Shown: piece by piece, positions 26,181 through 36,210 of the stretch
How positions within the stretch are numbered: position 1 is the first letter of the stretch
How the letters are laid out: every line of letters starts with the position of its first letter
Assembly: GCF_014191255.1 (NCBI RefSeq)
Contig: NZ_JACHWH010000001.1
Span: 1,550,001-1,614,000, forward strand
Direction: 5' to 3'
DNA: 64,000 nt
Source of the DNA: Amycolatopsis bartoniae
GTDB taxonomy: Bacteria > Actinomycetota > Actinomycetes > Mycobacteriales > Pseudonocardiaceae
Position numbers and translations under genes: made by a program
Notes under the pieces: model-generated
The model's database searches: none
Seen by the model: only the letters and a program-made list of their open reading frames with translations
What the model was told of the DNA's origin: nothing

Positions 26181-26969
26181 TCAGAGCGCGCCGGTGAAGG
26201 TCGGGTAGTAGCCGTTCGCCTGACCGGTGGCCGTCGGGTGGTACGACTCGTCCACGGGCCACGTCACGCTGTTGAGCCACGCGGAGCCCGAGCAGATCTC
26301 GTGCCCGGTGAACGCCTGGCGGACGTCGGCGAAGGTGAAGCCGGCGTTCGCGGCCTCCTTGGAGATCACCGTGTCGAGCGCGTCGGCGCCACCGTTGATG
26401 TAGCCGCGGGAGGTGTCGGACAGCCCGACCGAGCAGGAGCCGCCGATCTTGTAGAAGTGCGGGTAGCCGAGCACGACGACCTTCGCCTTGGGCGCCTTGC
26501 TGCGGATCGTCGAGTACACGTTGTCCAGCAGGCCGGGCAGGGTGCTGTAGACGTAGTCGGTGGCGTTGGTGACCGCGGTCTTGCAGCCGGAGTCACCGCC
26601 GAGGATGCAGTCCTCCATCACGCTGCTGAACCCGGCGTCGTTGCCGCCCACGGTGATCGACACCAGCGTGGTGTTCGCGTTCAGCGCGCCCACCTGGTTG
26701 CTGAGCACGTCCCCGGTCTTGGCGCCGGAGCAGGCCTGGAAGCTGATCGACGCGCCGGTGGCGTTCGCGTACAGCTCCGGGTACGCCTTGGCGCTGCGCT
26801 TGCAGCTACTGGAGTCGAGGTAGGAGCCGGCGCCCACCCCGGAGGAGTAGGAGTCGCCGAGCGCGACGTAGTTGATCGTGGCCGCCTGGGCGACCGCGGT
26901 GAGTCCCAGCGTGGCCAGCACAGCGGCGACGGCGACGGTAAGCGTTCTCAAGGCTGCGGGGACGGACAT
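26181..26969 (-). CDS. Secreted SGNH-family lipase/esterase (copy 2)
   Basis: A 262-residue paralogue of the downstream gene, with the same blocks: ALGDSYSSG, GGND, DESYHP. Signal peptide residues about 1-28 (LRTLTVAVAAVLATLGLTAV then AQA). The mature parts align almost without gaps (for example KAYPELYA versus NAYPELYA, and NTSRGYVNGAADALD versus DTSRGYINGGADALD), so the pair arose by tandem duplication. Start chosen at ATG 26969, after which the signal peptide begins; the frame is open further upstream but that sequence is the TetR promoter and gene. Both copies may act on different esters. Confidence 0.88.
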   Translation of the reverse strand: MSVPAALRTLTVAVAAVLATLGLTAVAQAATINYVALGDSYSSGVGAGSYLDSSSCKRSAKAYPELYANATGASISFQACSGAKTGDVLSNQVGALNANTTLVSITVGGNDAGFSSVMEDCILGGDSGCKTAVTNATDYVYSTLPGLLDNVYSTIRSKAPKAKVVVLGYPHFYKIGGSCSVGLSDTSRGYINGGADALDTVISKEAANAGFTFADVRQAFTGHEICSGSAWLNSVTWPVDESYHPTATGQANGYYPTFTGAL

Positions 26970-27071
26970 GGACGAGGCCCTTCTGTGAGTGACAGACCAC
27001 ACATAGATGTAGCAGGGTTGTTGCTCACGAGAACCCGCAATTAGTTGGTAAGTGGTAACGAACAGGCGAAC

Positions 27072-27087
27072 GTTAGCGGTCGCTAAC
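27072..27087. promoter_or_regulatory. Operator in tetR / SGNH promoter, same type as accD1 operator
   Basis: GTTAGCGGTCGCTAAC: 7-bp arms around GT. It shares 13 of 16 positions with GTTAGTCGTCGTTAAC before accD1. It lies 21 bases upstream of the TetR start, the normal place for autoregulation. Confidence 0.75.
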
Positions 27088-27108
27088 TTGACCCGATAGC
27101 ATGACAAG

Positions 27109-27696
27109 ATGTCGAGCTCCACCCCCCTGGTCAACGGCGAGAAGGCGAGTCGCCGAGAACAGATCCTCACCGCCGCGGCCGAGCTGTTCGCCCGCCACGG
27201 GTTCCACGGAGTGGGCATCGACGACATCGGCGCGGCGGTCGGCATCTCCGGCCCGGCGCTGTACCGGCACTTCCGGAGCAAGGACGCGATGCTCGGGGAG
27301 ATGCTCAGCTCGATCAGCCACTACCTGCTCGACGGCGGCACCGCGCTGGCCGCCCGCACCGCCGACCCCGAACGGGTGCTGGCCGAGCTCGTCGGCTTCC
27401 ACGTGGACTTCGCCCTCACCCAGCCGTCGCTGATCACCGTGCAGGAACGCAACCTGGCGAACCTGACCGACGAGGACCGCAAGGAAGTGCGGGCGCTGCA
27501 ACGCCGGTACGTCGAGGTGTGGGTGCGCGCGATCAGGGACGCCGTGGCGGGGGTCAGCGAGCGCCGCGCGCGCTCGGCGGCACACGCCGTGTTCGGTCTG
27601 ATCAACTCGACGCCGTACAACCGCTATCTGGATGACGCCGAACTGGCTGATCTACTGCGCCGGCTCGCGCTCGGTGCACTGCACTCCCTCGCCTGA
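27109..27696 (+). CDS. TetR-family regulator, probable repressor of the accD1 operon
   Basis: A 195-residue TetR protein. The HTH spans about residues 17-60 (LTAAAELFARHGFHGVGIDD, AAVGISGPALYRHFRSKDAM). Its own promoter holds the 16-bp site that recurs twice before accD1, 1.9 kb away, so it very likely represses both itself and the carboxylase operon, with an acyl-CoA of the pathway as plausible inducer. This is inference from operator sharing. A TetR gene also accompanies the mycobacterial accD1-accA1 locus. Start ATG 27109. Confidence 0.88.
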   Translation: MSSSTPLVNGEKASRREQILTAAAELFARHGFHGVGIDDIGAAVGISGPALYRHFRSKDAMLGEMLSSISHYLLDGGTALAARTADPERVLAELVGFHVDFALTQPSLITVQERNLANLTDEDRKEVRALQRRYVEVWVRAIRDAVAGVSERRARSAAHAVFGLINSTPYNRYLDDAELADLLRRLALGALHSLA

Positions 27697-27752
27697 GTCA
27701 CCCGTTCTTCGCACTGGCGCGAACCCCCGATCTCTGGTGTTTGATAGGGCGT

Positions 27753-28217
27753 GTGGGCAGCGAGCAGAACGTCGTGGCGAAGGCACAGCGTGCGCTCGTC
27801 GCGATGCGGCTCGGCCGGGACGACGACGCGCTGGGTGAGGTGGCGCCCTCGTCCGACGAGGAGCTGCGCGAGCTGATGCTGCTGCTGTTCGGCGAGTGCA
27901 GCACGATGGTGTCGGTGCTCGGCGACGGCGGCAGCGCGCCGGTCAAGGTGCAGGTGTTCGACGAGACCGGTGAGGAGGTCCCGATCGACGAGGCCGACCC
28001 GCCGGTGCGCACGGCGGTGCGGACCCTGCTGGCGGAGGTGCACGGCAACACCGAGGCCGCCGAGGAGCAGGTGGAGATCGCGCTGGCGAGCGCCGCGCCC
28101 GACGAGGTGAACAGCCTGCTGCTGCAGGCGCTGCGCTGGACGATCCGCTTGTCGACCGAGTGCCTGGACCGCGACCTGCCCGTCACCGGCTGGGTGCACG
28201 AGGCCGTGGCGGACTGA
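27753..28217 (+). CDS. Hypothetical acidic helical protein
   Basis: About 154 residues, acidic (many Glu/Asp), predicted mainly helical, no signal peptide, membrane helix or known motif. A stretch with RTLLAEVHGNTEAAEEQVEI looks like an amphipathic helix pair. No family recognised. I prefer the GTG at 27753 (followed by GSEQNVVAKAQ) over the TTG at 27741. It follows the TetR gene by 56 bases and converges on the next TetR gene. Confidence 0.6.
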   Translation: MGSEQNVVAKAQRALVAMRLGRDDDALGEVAPSSDEELRELMLLLFGECSTMVSVLGDGGSAPVKVQVFDETGEEVPIDEADPPVRTAVRTLLAEVHGNTEAAEEQVEIALASAAPDEVNSLLLQALRWTIRLSTECLDRDLPVTGWVHEAVAD

Positions 28218-28233
28218 CACTGGCAGCGTCCGT

Positions 28234-28848
28234 CTACTGCGGACGCCCGCCGCCGAGTGCGCCGAGCACCGTCCGGAACGTCAGGTCGGCCCGCGCACCC
28301 AGCACGCCGGCCGGGTCGTCCGTCGTGCCCGCCAGCGCCGGTGAGTCCGCGGGCAGCCGCCACGCCTCGTGCACGATCGCCAGGTAGACCTGGCGGCACC
28401 ACGCCGGCTCGGCGGCGGTGATCTCGCCCGCTTCGCGCAGCCGCGTGAACAGCAGGTCGAGTCCTGCGACCACCTCCTCGCTCAACGCCGTGATCCCGGT
28501 CTCCGGGTCCGTCGTGAGCTCCATGACCGCCTGGTTGGCCACCTTGAGCTCGAAGACCAACTCGGTGAGGCGGTGCAGCGCGGCGACCGGCGGCGCCGCC
28601 GACACGCGCGTCTGGTCGAGCGCCCGCAGGTAACGCTCGTTGAGCCGGTCGGTCAGCGCGGCCAGCAGCGCCCGCCGCGACGAGAACCGCCGGTGGACGG
28701 TGGCGCGCGCGAGCCCCGCCGCGTCGGCGATCCGTTCGAGCGTCGCGTTCGCGTCCACCGCGAGCACGTCCTCGGCCGCGTCCAGGATCCGAGTCGTGCT
28801 GCGCTCCGCGTCCGCTCGCACGCGCCGCGGTCCGGCCTCTGCGCTCAT
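28234..28848 (-). CDS. TetR-family transcriptional regulator
   Basis: A 204-residue TetR protein with HTH at about residues 20-62 (AAEDVLAVDANATLERIADA, then ARATVHRRFSSRRALL). Start ATG 28848 is fixed by a perfect GGAGGTGAC just upstream; the longer open frame is not used. It diverges from an SDR gene, with an 8-bp-arm palindrome between them, so it most likely represses the SDR gene and itself. Confidence 0.87.
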   Translation of the reverse strand: MSAEAGPRRVRADAERSTTRILDAAEDVLAVDANATLERIADAAGLARATVHRRFSSRRALLAALTDRLNERYLRALDQTRVSAAPPVAALHRLTELVFELKVANQAVMELTTDPETGITALSEEVVAGLDLLFTRLREAGEITAAEPAWCRQVYLAIVHEAWRLPADSPALAGTTDDPAGVLGARADLTFRTVLGALGGGRPQ

Positions 28849-28858
28849 GTCACCTCCT

Positions 28859-28888
28859 ACGTCTCGAATCAGCTTACAGTCGAGACGT
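28859..28888. promoter_or_regulatory. Palindromic operator between tetR and SDR genes
   Basis: ACGTCTCG - 14 bases - CGAGACGT, perfect 8-bp arms. It lies 11 bases from the TetR start codon and 77 bases from the SDR start, next to a possible -35 TTGACT at 28904. Confidence 0.65.
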
Positions 28889-28965
28889 GAACGGATCACT
28901 TGTTGACTTAAGTGAGACTTTCATGTTGCATCTCTGGCAGACCTCTTCTGACAGGAGCAGCAACC

Positions 28966-29754
28966 ATGGATCTGAACCTCGCGGGCAAGCGCGTCCTCGT
29001 GACCGGCGCGAGCAGGGGAATCGGCCTCGCGATCGTCGAGGGCTTCCGCGCCGAGGGCGCCGAAGTCGTCGCCGTCTCGCGGAAGAGCACGCCCGAACTG
29101 GAGGCCACCGGGGCCACCTTCGTGTCCGCCGACCTGGCCGCACCCGGGGAGCCCCGGCGAGCGGTCGAGGCGGCGCTAGCTGCCGACCCGCGCCTCGACG
29201 TGCTCGTCAACAACGCGGGCGGCGGTGAAGTGACCGACGCGGACCTCCTCGATCCCCTCGGTGGTTCGAGCGCGACGTGGGAGAACGTGCTCGCGCTGAA
29301 CCTCGGTGCCGCCGTGGAGATGACCCGGGCCGCGATGCCGGCACTGTCGCAGGCGGGGGGTGCCGTCGTGAACATCGGCTCGAGCTCCGCTCGTGACCCA
29401 CGAGGGGTGCCGCTCCCCTACGCCGCCGCCAAGGCCGGGCTCAACGCCTTCTCCCGCGGACTGGCGGAGAAGGTGGCCGAGACCGGGGTCCGGGTCAACG
29501 TCGTCACGCCGGGCAGCACGCGGACGGCGATCATGACAAGCCCGGACGGCTACGTCGGACGAGTGGCGGCGAGCATGGGCGTGGAGCACGACACGCTGCT
29601 CGCGGCCCTGCCCCAGCAGTCCGGGATGGTGACCGGCACGCTGATCGAACCGGCCGAGATCGCCCGCGCGGTGCTGCTGCTGGCGTCGCCGACGATGCCC
29701 AGCGCTGTGGGCTCGAACTGGACCGTCGACGGCGGCACGCTCAAGACACCGTGA
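28966..29754 (+). CDS. Short-chain dehydrogenase/reductase
   Basis: A 262-residue classical SDR: TGASRGIGLAIVEGF cofactor loop, DVLVNNAGGGEV, catalytic Ser in NIGSSSARDP and Tyr/Lys in PYAAAKAG, then VTPGSTRT. The C-terminus TVDGGTLKTP is typical of 3-oxoacyl reductase-like enzymes. Start ATG 28966 follows AGGAG; in-frame codons upstream cover the promoter. Controlled in all likelihood by the divergent TetR. Substrate unknown; oxidoreductase for a xenobiotic or a metabolite sensed by that TetR is a fair guess. It ends 4 bases from the convergent metX stop. Confidence 0.87.
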   Translation: MDLNLAGKRVLVTGASRGIGLAIVEGFRAEGAEVVAVSRKSTPELEATGATFVSADLAAPGEPRRAVEAALAADPRLDVLVNNAGGGEVTDADLLDPLGGSSATWENVLALNLGAAVEMTRAAMPALSQAGGAVVNIGSSSARDPRGVPLPYAAAKAGLNAFSRGLAEKVAETGVRVNVVTPGSTRTAIMTSPDGYVGRVAASMGVEHDTLLAALPQQSGMVTGTLIEPAEIARAVLLLASPTMPSAVGSNWTVDGGTLKTP

Positions 29755-29758
29755 GCCC

Positions 29759-30879
29759 TCAGTCCAGCAACGCCTTGACCAGCCCCGCGATCTGCGGTGT
29801 CTCGATCAGGAACGAGTCGTGCCCGTACGGGGACGAGATCACCGCCGCCTCGCCGCTGCCCGGGAGGGCGGCGGCGAGGTCACGCGCCTGGTACGACGGG
29901 TACAGCCGGTCGCTGTCCACGCCCGCGACCAGTGTCCGCGCGGTCACCCGCGACAGCGCTTCGCCGACGCCGCCGCGGTCGCGGCCCACGTCGTGGTCGT
30001 TCATCGACTCGGTCAGCAGCAGGTAGCTGTTCGCGTCGAAGCGGCGCACCAGCTTGTCCGCGTGGTGGTCCAAATAGGACTCGATGGCGTACCGGGCGTC
30101 GCCGGGGGCCTGGCGACGCCTGCCGAACCGGTCGGTCAGCTCCGGCTCGCTGCGGTAGGTCACGTGCGCGATGCGGCGCGCGATGCCCAGCCCGCGGTGC
30201 GGCCCCTCGCCCGGCGCCGCGTCGTAGTAGTCGCCGCCCCGCCACGCCGGGTCCGCCCGGATCGCGTGCAGCTGCGGCGAAGCCCAGGCGATCTGTTCCG
30301 CCGACGCGGCCGCTGTCGAGGCCACCACGAGCAGCGCCTCGACCCTGCCCGGCAACGTGACCGCCCACTCCAGCGCGCGCATCCCGCCCATCGACCCGCC
30401 GAGCACGAGCGCCCACCGCTCGACGCCCAGCGCGTCCGCCAGTGCGGCCTCCGCCAGCGCCTGGTCCCGGACGGTCACCCTGGGAAACCGGCTGCCCCAG
30501 GGTTTTCCGTCCGGATCGGGCGACGCGGGACCCGTCGTGCCCTGGCAACCGCCGAGCACGTTGGGCACCACGACGAACAGCTCGTCCGTGTCCAGCGCGC
30601 GGCCGGGCCCGATGAGCCCGTCCCACCAGCCCGGCGACGGATGCCCGGGCCCCGCCGGGCCCGCGGCGTGCGAGTCGCCGGTCAGCGCGTGTTCGACCAG
30701 CACGGCGTTGGACGCGTCCGAGTTCAGCGTGCCCCACGTCTCGTAGGCGAGCTGGTAGCCCGGCAGGACACCGCCCGCCTCCAGCCGCAGCGGCCGGTCC
30801 ACCGCCAGGAACTGCCGGTGTCCCACGGGATCTCCCGCCCGCCACGCACCCGAGGCGGGCGGGAGGTCCGGCGCTGGGC

Positions 30880-30883
<4 letters not shown>
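29759..30883 (-). CDS. metX: Homoserine O-acetyltransferase
   Basis: A 374-residue alpha/beta-fold acyltransferase making O-acetyl-L-homoserine, the first committed step of methionine synthesis. The nucleophile elbow is LGGSMGGM (Ser near 165); the terminal catalytic His is in YGHDSFL. YETWGTLN and HALTGDSH are MetX family marks. Start is the GTG at 30883, whose GTGA overlaps the stop of metY, so the two enzymes are translationally coupled; the much longer open frame upstream is a shadow of metY. Order metY-metX matches mycobacteria. Confidence 0.95.
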
Positions 30884-32184
<1,301 letters not shown>

Positions 32185-32258
32185 GGGCCCGCACGCTAGT
32201 CACCCCGGCGGTACCCGGCCAGCGATCTCAGCTTCTGGAACTTCTCCCTTGCCAATTC

Positions 32259-32273
32259 TCTTAGTTTCTAAGA
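32259..32273. promoter_or_regulatory. Palindrome before FAD monooxygenase gene
   Basis: TCTTAG-TTT-CTAAGA, perfect 6-bp arms, 10 bases from the first possible start codon. TTAG-N3-CTAA resembles MarR-family sites. No MarR gene lies nearby. Confidence 0.55.
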
Positions 32274-32283
32274 TACTTTCTTC

Positions 32284-33855
32284 ATGAGAGAAGAGCGAGT
32301 GGACGTACTGGTAGCAGGCGCTGGGCTGGCTGGACTGTCGGCGGGGATGTTCCTGGCGCAACAAGGGGTTTCGGTGCTCGTCGTCGAGCGGCACGCCAGC
32401 ACCTCGGTGCACCCCCGCGCTTCGGGGCAGACGCCGCGCACGATGGAGCTGTACCGGTGGGCGGGGATCGACGAGGAGGTGCTGGGCGTCAGCGAGCGCG
32501 CGTCGCAGGGGCTGCGGATCACGATCGCGTCGAGCCTCGCCGGGCCGGTGTTCCACCGGCTGCTGGAGGACATGTCCGAGCTGGACCTCGACGCGGCGGT
32601 GGGGCTGCCGTGGGGCATGGCGGGGCAGGACGTCGTCGAGCCGATCCTGCTCGCGCGGGCGGAGAAGTCCGGGGCGCAGGTGCGGTTCTCGACCACGTTG
32701 ACGTCGTTCGAGCAGGACGCGGAGGAGGTGGCAGCGCAGGTTTCGCCCGACGGCGGCGAGCCGTACCTGGTGCGGGCGCGCTACCTCGTGGCGGCGGACG
32801 GCGGGCGGAGCCGCATTCGCGAACGGCTCGGCATTCCCGTCGACGGGTTGGGGGCCATCGGCCACTCGATCGGCGTGGTCTTCGACGCTGACCTGGGTGA
32901 CCGGCTGCAACCGGACGTGACGGACCTGTACTACCTGCAGCACCCGGAGTTCACCGGCGCGCTGGTCAACACCGACGTGCCGGGACGGTACGTGTTCGCG
33001 GCCGACTACCACCCGGAGCGCGGTGAGTCCGTCGACGACTTCCCACCCGAACGGTTGACGAAGCTGATCCGCGCGGCGACCGACCTGCCGGAGCTGGCGC
33101 CGGAGATCCGCTGGGTGGGGGCGTGGGAGATGGCGGCGCGGGTGGCGCGGCATTTCCGGGCGGGGCGGGTGTTCCTGGCCGGTGACGCGGCGAAGGTGAC
33201 CCCGCCGACCGGGGGCATGGGCGGCAACACGGCGGTCGGCGACGGGCACGCGCTGGCGTGGCAGCTGGCGGCGGTGCTGCGGGGCGAGGCGGGGCCGAGG
33301 CTGCTCGACGCATACGAGGCCGAGCGGCGGCCGATCGCGGAGCTGGTGGTGAACACGTCGCTGCACAACGCGAAGCAGCGGATGGCGCCGGAGCTGGACC
33401 TCAGCGGCGTGGGTGACCCGGTGGACCAGATCGAGCTGACGCTGGGTTTCCGCTACCGCTCCTCGGCCGTGCTGATCGAGGACGACGACCCCAGGCCGAC
33501 GGAGAACCCGAACGCCCCGAGCGGCCGGGCGGGTTTCCGTGCGCCCCACGTGCCTCTCGGGGACGGCCGGTCCATTGTGGACCTGCTGGGGCGCGGGTGG
33601 GTGGTACTGGCGAACGGCCCGTCGTGGCGGTCCGCGACCCGCGAAGTGGCGGCGGAGACGGGAGTTGCGTTGCAGTGCTTCGAAGCGGGCCAGGACTTCG
33701 GCGACCCGCAGGGGGTGTTCGCTGTCCGGTACGGCCTGGAACCGGACGGGGCGACACTGGTGCGCCCGGACGGCATCGTCGCCTGGCGCACGGGCCCGGT
33801 CCCCGACCCGGCGGGAACGCTGTGGGACGTGCTGGCCCGGGTGCTGAGCCGCTGA
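32284..33855 (+). CDS. FAD-dependent aromatic monooxygenase (class A)
   Basis: A 523-residue flavin monooxygenase of the aromatic/polyketide hydroxylase group. It shows the GxGxxG dinucleotide motif in VLVAGAGLAGLSAG, the DG motif LVAADGGRSRIR, and the GD motif GRVFLAGDAAKVTPPTGG. A C-terminal thioredoxin-like domain from about residue 400 is as in polyketide oxygenases (RdmE/PgaE type). The first start, ATG 32284, has no Shine-Dalgarno; GTG 32299 lies behind AGAAGAG and may be the true start (VDVLVAGAG). It could hydroxylate an aromatic substrate or inactivate an antibiotic such as rifampicin or tetracycline. It stands alone, divergent from metY. Confidence 0.87.
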   Translation: MREERVDVLVAGAGLAGLSAGMFLAQQGVSVLVVERHASTSVHPRASGQTPRTMELYRWAGIDEEVLGVSERASQGLRITIASSLAGPVFHRLLEDMSELDLDAAVGLPWGMAGQDVVEPILLARAEKSGAQVRFSTTLTSFEQDAEEVAAQVSPDGGEPYLVRARYLVAADGGRSRIRERLGIPVDGLGAIGHSIGVVFDADLGDRLQPDVTDLYYLQHPEFTGALVNTDVPGRYVFAADYHPERGESVDDFPPERLTKLIRAATDLPELAPEIRWVGAWEMAARVARHFRAGRVFLAGDAAKVTPPTGGMGGNTAVGDGHALAWQLAAVLRGEAGPRLLDAYEAERRPIAELVVNTSLHNAKQRMAPELDLSGVGDPVDQIELTLGFRYRSSAVLIEDDDPRPTENPNAPSGRAGFRAPHVPLGDGRSIVDLLGRGWVVLANGPSWRSATREVAAETGVALQCFEAGQDFGDPQGVFAVRYGLEPDGATLVRPDGIVAWRTGPVPDPAGTLWDVLARVLSR

Positions 33856-33964
33856 TCCCGCGGCTTCGGTGTGGCGGCGGTGGCCGGAAGCCTCCGAGGG
33901 CAGCCTCCCGCTGCTGCGGGGCAACCTCCCCTGCCGCCGCCGTGCAGGACCGTATGCTGCGGAA

Positions 33965-35491
33965 ATGGTGTCCGTCCGCAGTGTCGTCGAGCGGGTCGGG
34001 CCGACGCTGCTGCACGCGGTGTCCGTGCCCGACTCGTGTCCCGCCGTCGCGGACGTCGTCATCGCCGAGCCCGGCGCGACCACCGCCGTCGCCGCCGGGG
34101 ACCTCGTGCTCGGCGTCGCCCCGGTGGACACCGACGGCGCCGTCGCGCTCGTGTCGCACAGCGCCGAGCACAAGGCCGCCGCCGTCCTGCTCAAACCGCC
34201 CTTCGCCGGCAAACCCGCCGTCCGGCGCGCCGCCAAGGCCGGCGACATCGCCCTCGTCGAGGTCCACGCCGCCACCGCGTGGGCGCAGCTCGTCTGGCTG
34301 CTGCGCACCGTCCTCGACGCCGCCGACACCGTCGACGACAGCGACGATCCCGGCGACCTGTTCCGCCTCGCCGACGTGGTCGCCTCCGTCGTCGACGCGC
34401 CCGTCACGATCGAGGACACCAACTCCCGCGTCCTCGCCTACTCCGCCCGCCAGGACCTCACCGACCCCGCCCGCGTCTCGACGATCATGGGCCGCCGCAT
34501 TCCCGGCGACGTGCTCGCGCGGTTCCGGTCGAAGGGCGTGTTCCGTGAGCTTTCCCGTGGCAGGCAAACGGTTTTCGTCCCGGCGCAACGCGACGGCACG
34601 CTGCCCCGGCTGATCGTGCCCATCCGGATGGGCGGCGAACTGCTCGGCTCGATGTGGGCCGTGGTGCGCGGCCCGGTGTCGGAGGCGCGGGCCGCCGCCT
34701 TCGCCGACACCGCACCCGTCGTCGCGCTGCACCTGCTGCGCCACCGGGCTCACGCCGACGCCCGGCGCCGCGCCTCCGCCGAGCTGCTGCGCAACCTCCT
34801 CGACGGGAAAACCGGTCCCCGCAAGGCGATCGAGGAGCTGCAACTGGCCGACGTGCCGCACCGCGTGGTCGTCGTCGACACCCCCGGCGAAGACGGCGAG
34901 GGCCTGCGGCTGGCGTTGCTGGAACGGCTTTCGCAGGGCATCGGCCGCCGCCCGGTCGCGACCGAGCTCGACGGCCTGCTGTACGCGGTGGTGCCCGACG
35001 GCGAGGCGTGGTCGGAGCTGCGGAAAGCGCTGGCCGACCAGCCCGCGCGGGTGGCCGCGGGCAGCGCGGTGGACATCGCCGAGCTGACCCGCTCCCGCGC
35101 GGAGGCCGAAGAAACGCTGACGCTGCTGCGTGCCGGACTGCTCGACAGCACCGTCGGCAGCTACGACGAACTGTGGAGCGCGCTGGTGCTGCACCGCGCC
35201 GCCACCGCGGCCGCCGACGCGCACGTGACGGCGTTCGGCCCGTTGGAGACCCTGCGCGAGCACGATCGCGCCAACCACACCGAGTACCTCGACACGCTCT
35301 ACGAGTGGCTCCGCTTCCCCGGCGACCCCCGCGCGGCCGCGAAGGCGCTGCGGATCCACCCCAACACCCTGCGGTACCGCGTGCGCCGCCTGCTCGACCT
35401 CGTTCCGCTCGACCTGGACGACCCCGACGTGCGGCTGGCGCTGCTCGTGCAGCTGATCGCGGTCCGGTGGTCGGGGGCGCGGATATCATGA
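33965..35491 (+). CDS. PucR/CdaR-type transcriptional regulator
   Basis: A 508-residue regulator. The N-terminal PucR domain (about 1-130) and a GAF-like middle (VDAPVTIEDTNSRVLAYSAR near 150) lead to a C-terminal PucR helix-turn-helix: TLYEWLRFPGDPRAAAKALR then IHPNTLRYRVRRLLDL. Such proteins sense purine or other nitrogen metabolites and activate catabolic genes. Start ATG 33965; the longer open frame upstream is atypical. The MOSC gene begins 4 bases after its stop. Alanine dehydrogenase, a nitrogen-assimilation gene, lies 1.8 kb downstream and could be a target. Confidence 0.88.
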   Translation: MVSVRSVVERVGPTLLHAVSVPDSCPAVADVVIAEPGATTAVAAGDLVLGVAPVDTDGAVALVSHSAEHKAAAVLLKPPFAGKPAVRRAAKAGDIALVEVHAATAWAQLVWLLRTVLDAADTVDDSDDPGDLFRLADVVASVVDAPVTIEDTNSRVLAYSARQDLTDPARVSTIMGRRIPGDVLARFRSKGVFRELSRGRQTVFVPAQRDGTLPRLIVPIRMGGELLGSMWAVVRGPVSEARAAAFADTAPVVALHLLRHRAHADARRRASAELLRNLLDGKTGPRKAIEELQLADVPHRVVVVDTPGEDGEGLRLALLERLSQGIGRRPVATELDGLLYAVVPDGEAWSELRKALADQPARVAAGSAVDIAELTRSRAEAEETLTLLRAGLLDSTVGSYDELWSALVLHRAATAAADAHVTAFGPLETLREHDRANHTEYLDTLYEWLRFPGDPRAAAKALRIHPNTLRYRVRRLLDLVPLDLDDPDVRLALLVQLIAVRWSGARIS

Positions 35492-35495
35492 ACGG

Positions 35496-36209
35496 ATGTA
35501 CTCGGGATCCGTGGTGCGGCTGGACCGCTGGCCGGTGAAGTCGTTGCGCGGCGAGCGGGTCGACGCCGCGCGGTTCGACGAGCGGGGCATGGCGGGTGAC
35601 CGCGCCCACGCGCTGGTCGACCTGCGGGAGAAGCGCGCCGGGCGCGTGCTCACCGTGCGGCAGAACCAGGAGCTGCTGTCGTGGCGAGCCACCTACCCCG
35701 GGCCGGTCGAGGAGCCGCCGGTGCTGCACGGCCCGGACGGCGCCGAGTGGTCCTGGTCGGATCCCGGTCTGCCCGCCGCGCTCACCGAATCCCTTGGTGT
35801 GCCGCTGGAACTGCGCGCGGCGGACGGGCAGCAGGACCGCGGGCCGTCCGTGCTGGTGACCACGGAGGCTTCCCGCGCGGCACTGGAGGAGGAGCTGGGC
35901 GGCCCGGTCGAGCTGGACCGCTTCCGCCCCAACGTGCACCTGGCGCTGGACGCGCCCGCGTTCGCGGAGCAGGACTGGGGCGAGGGCACGGTGCTCACGA
36001 TCGGCGACGTGGTCCTGGAGGCGGTCGGCGACAGGGCCGGCCCGTGCATCCGGTGCGCGGTGCCGAGCTGGGACCCCGAAGGCCGCGAACGCTGGCCGAA
36101 GCTGCAGACGTGGCTCATCGAACAGCACGACAACAAGTTCGGCCTGATCATGCGAGCCACCCGCCCGGGCACGGTCCACGTCGGAGACCCCGCCTCGGTG
36201 CGGTTCTAG
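35496..36209 (+). CDS. MOSC-domain protein (molybdenum/sulfur carrier type)
   Basis: A 237-residue protein with an N-terminal MOSC beta-barrel (VVRLDRWPVKSLRGE, residues 5-19) and a C-terminal MOSC domain in which GPCIRCAV holds the conserved cysteine. MOSC proteins carry sulfide or the molybdenum cofactor, as in the C-terminus of Moco sulfurase and in mARC/YcbX reductases of N-hydroxylated compounds. No ferredoxin domain is fused, unlike YcbX. It follows the PucR gene by 4 bases and is probably in its operon, which would suit a link to xanthine/purine oxidation enzymes needing sulfurated Moco; that link is inference. Confidence 0.87.
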   Translation: MYSGSVVRLDRWPVKSLRGERVDAARFDERGMAGDRAHALVDLREKRAGRVLTVRQNQELLSWRATYPGPVEEPPVLHGPDGAEWSWSDPGLPAALTESLGVPLELRAADGQQDRGPSVLVTTEASRAALEEELGGPVELDRFRPNVHLALDAPAFAEQDWGEGTVLTIGDVVLEAVGDRAGPCIRCAVPSWDPEGRERWPKLQTWLIEQHDNKFGLIMRATRPGTVHVGDPASVRF

Positions 36210-36210
36210 C

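Noticed and set aside
32185-32283. Possible SAM riboswitch before metY
   Set aside because: The leader is only about 99 bases to the divergent start and lacks the conserved cores of SAM-I, SAM-II or SAM-IV.
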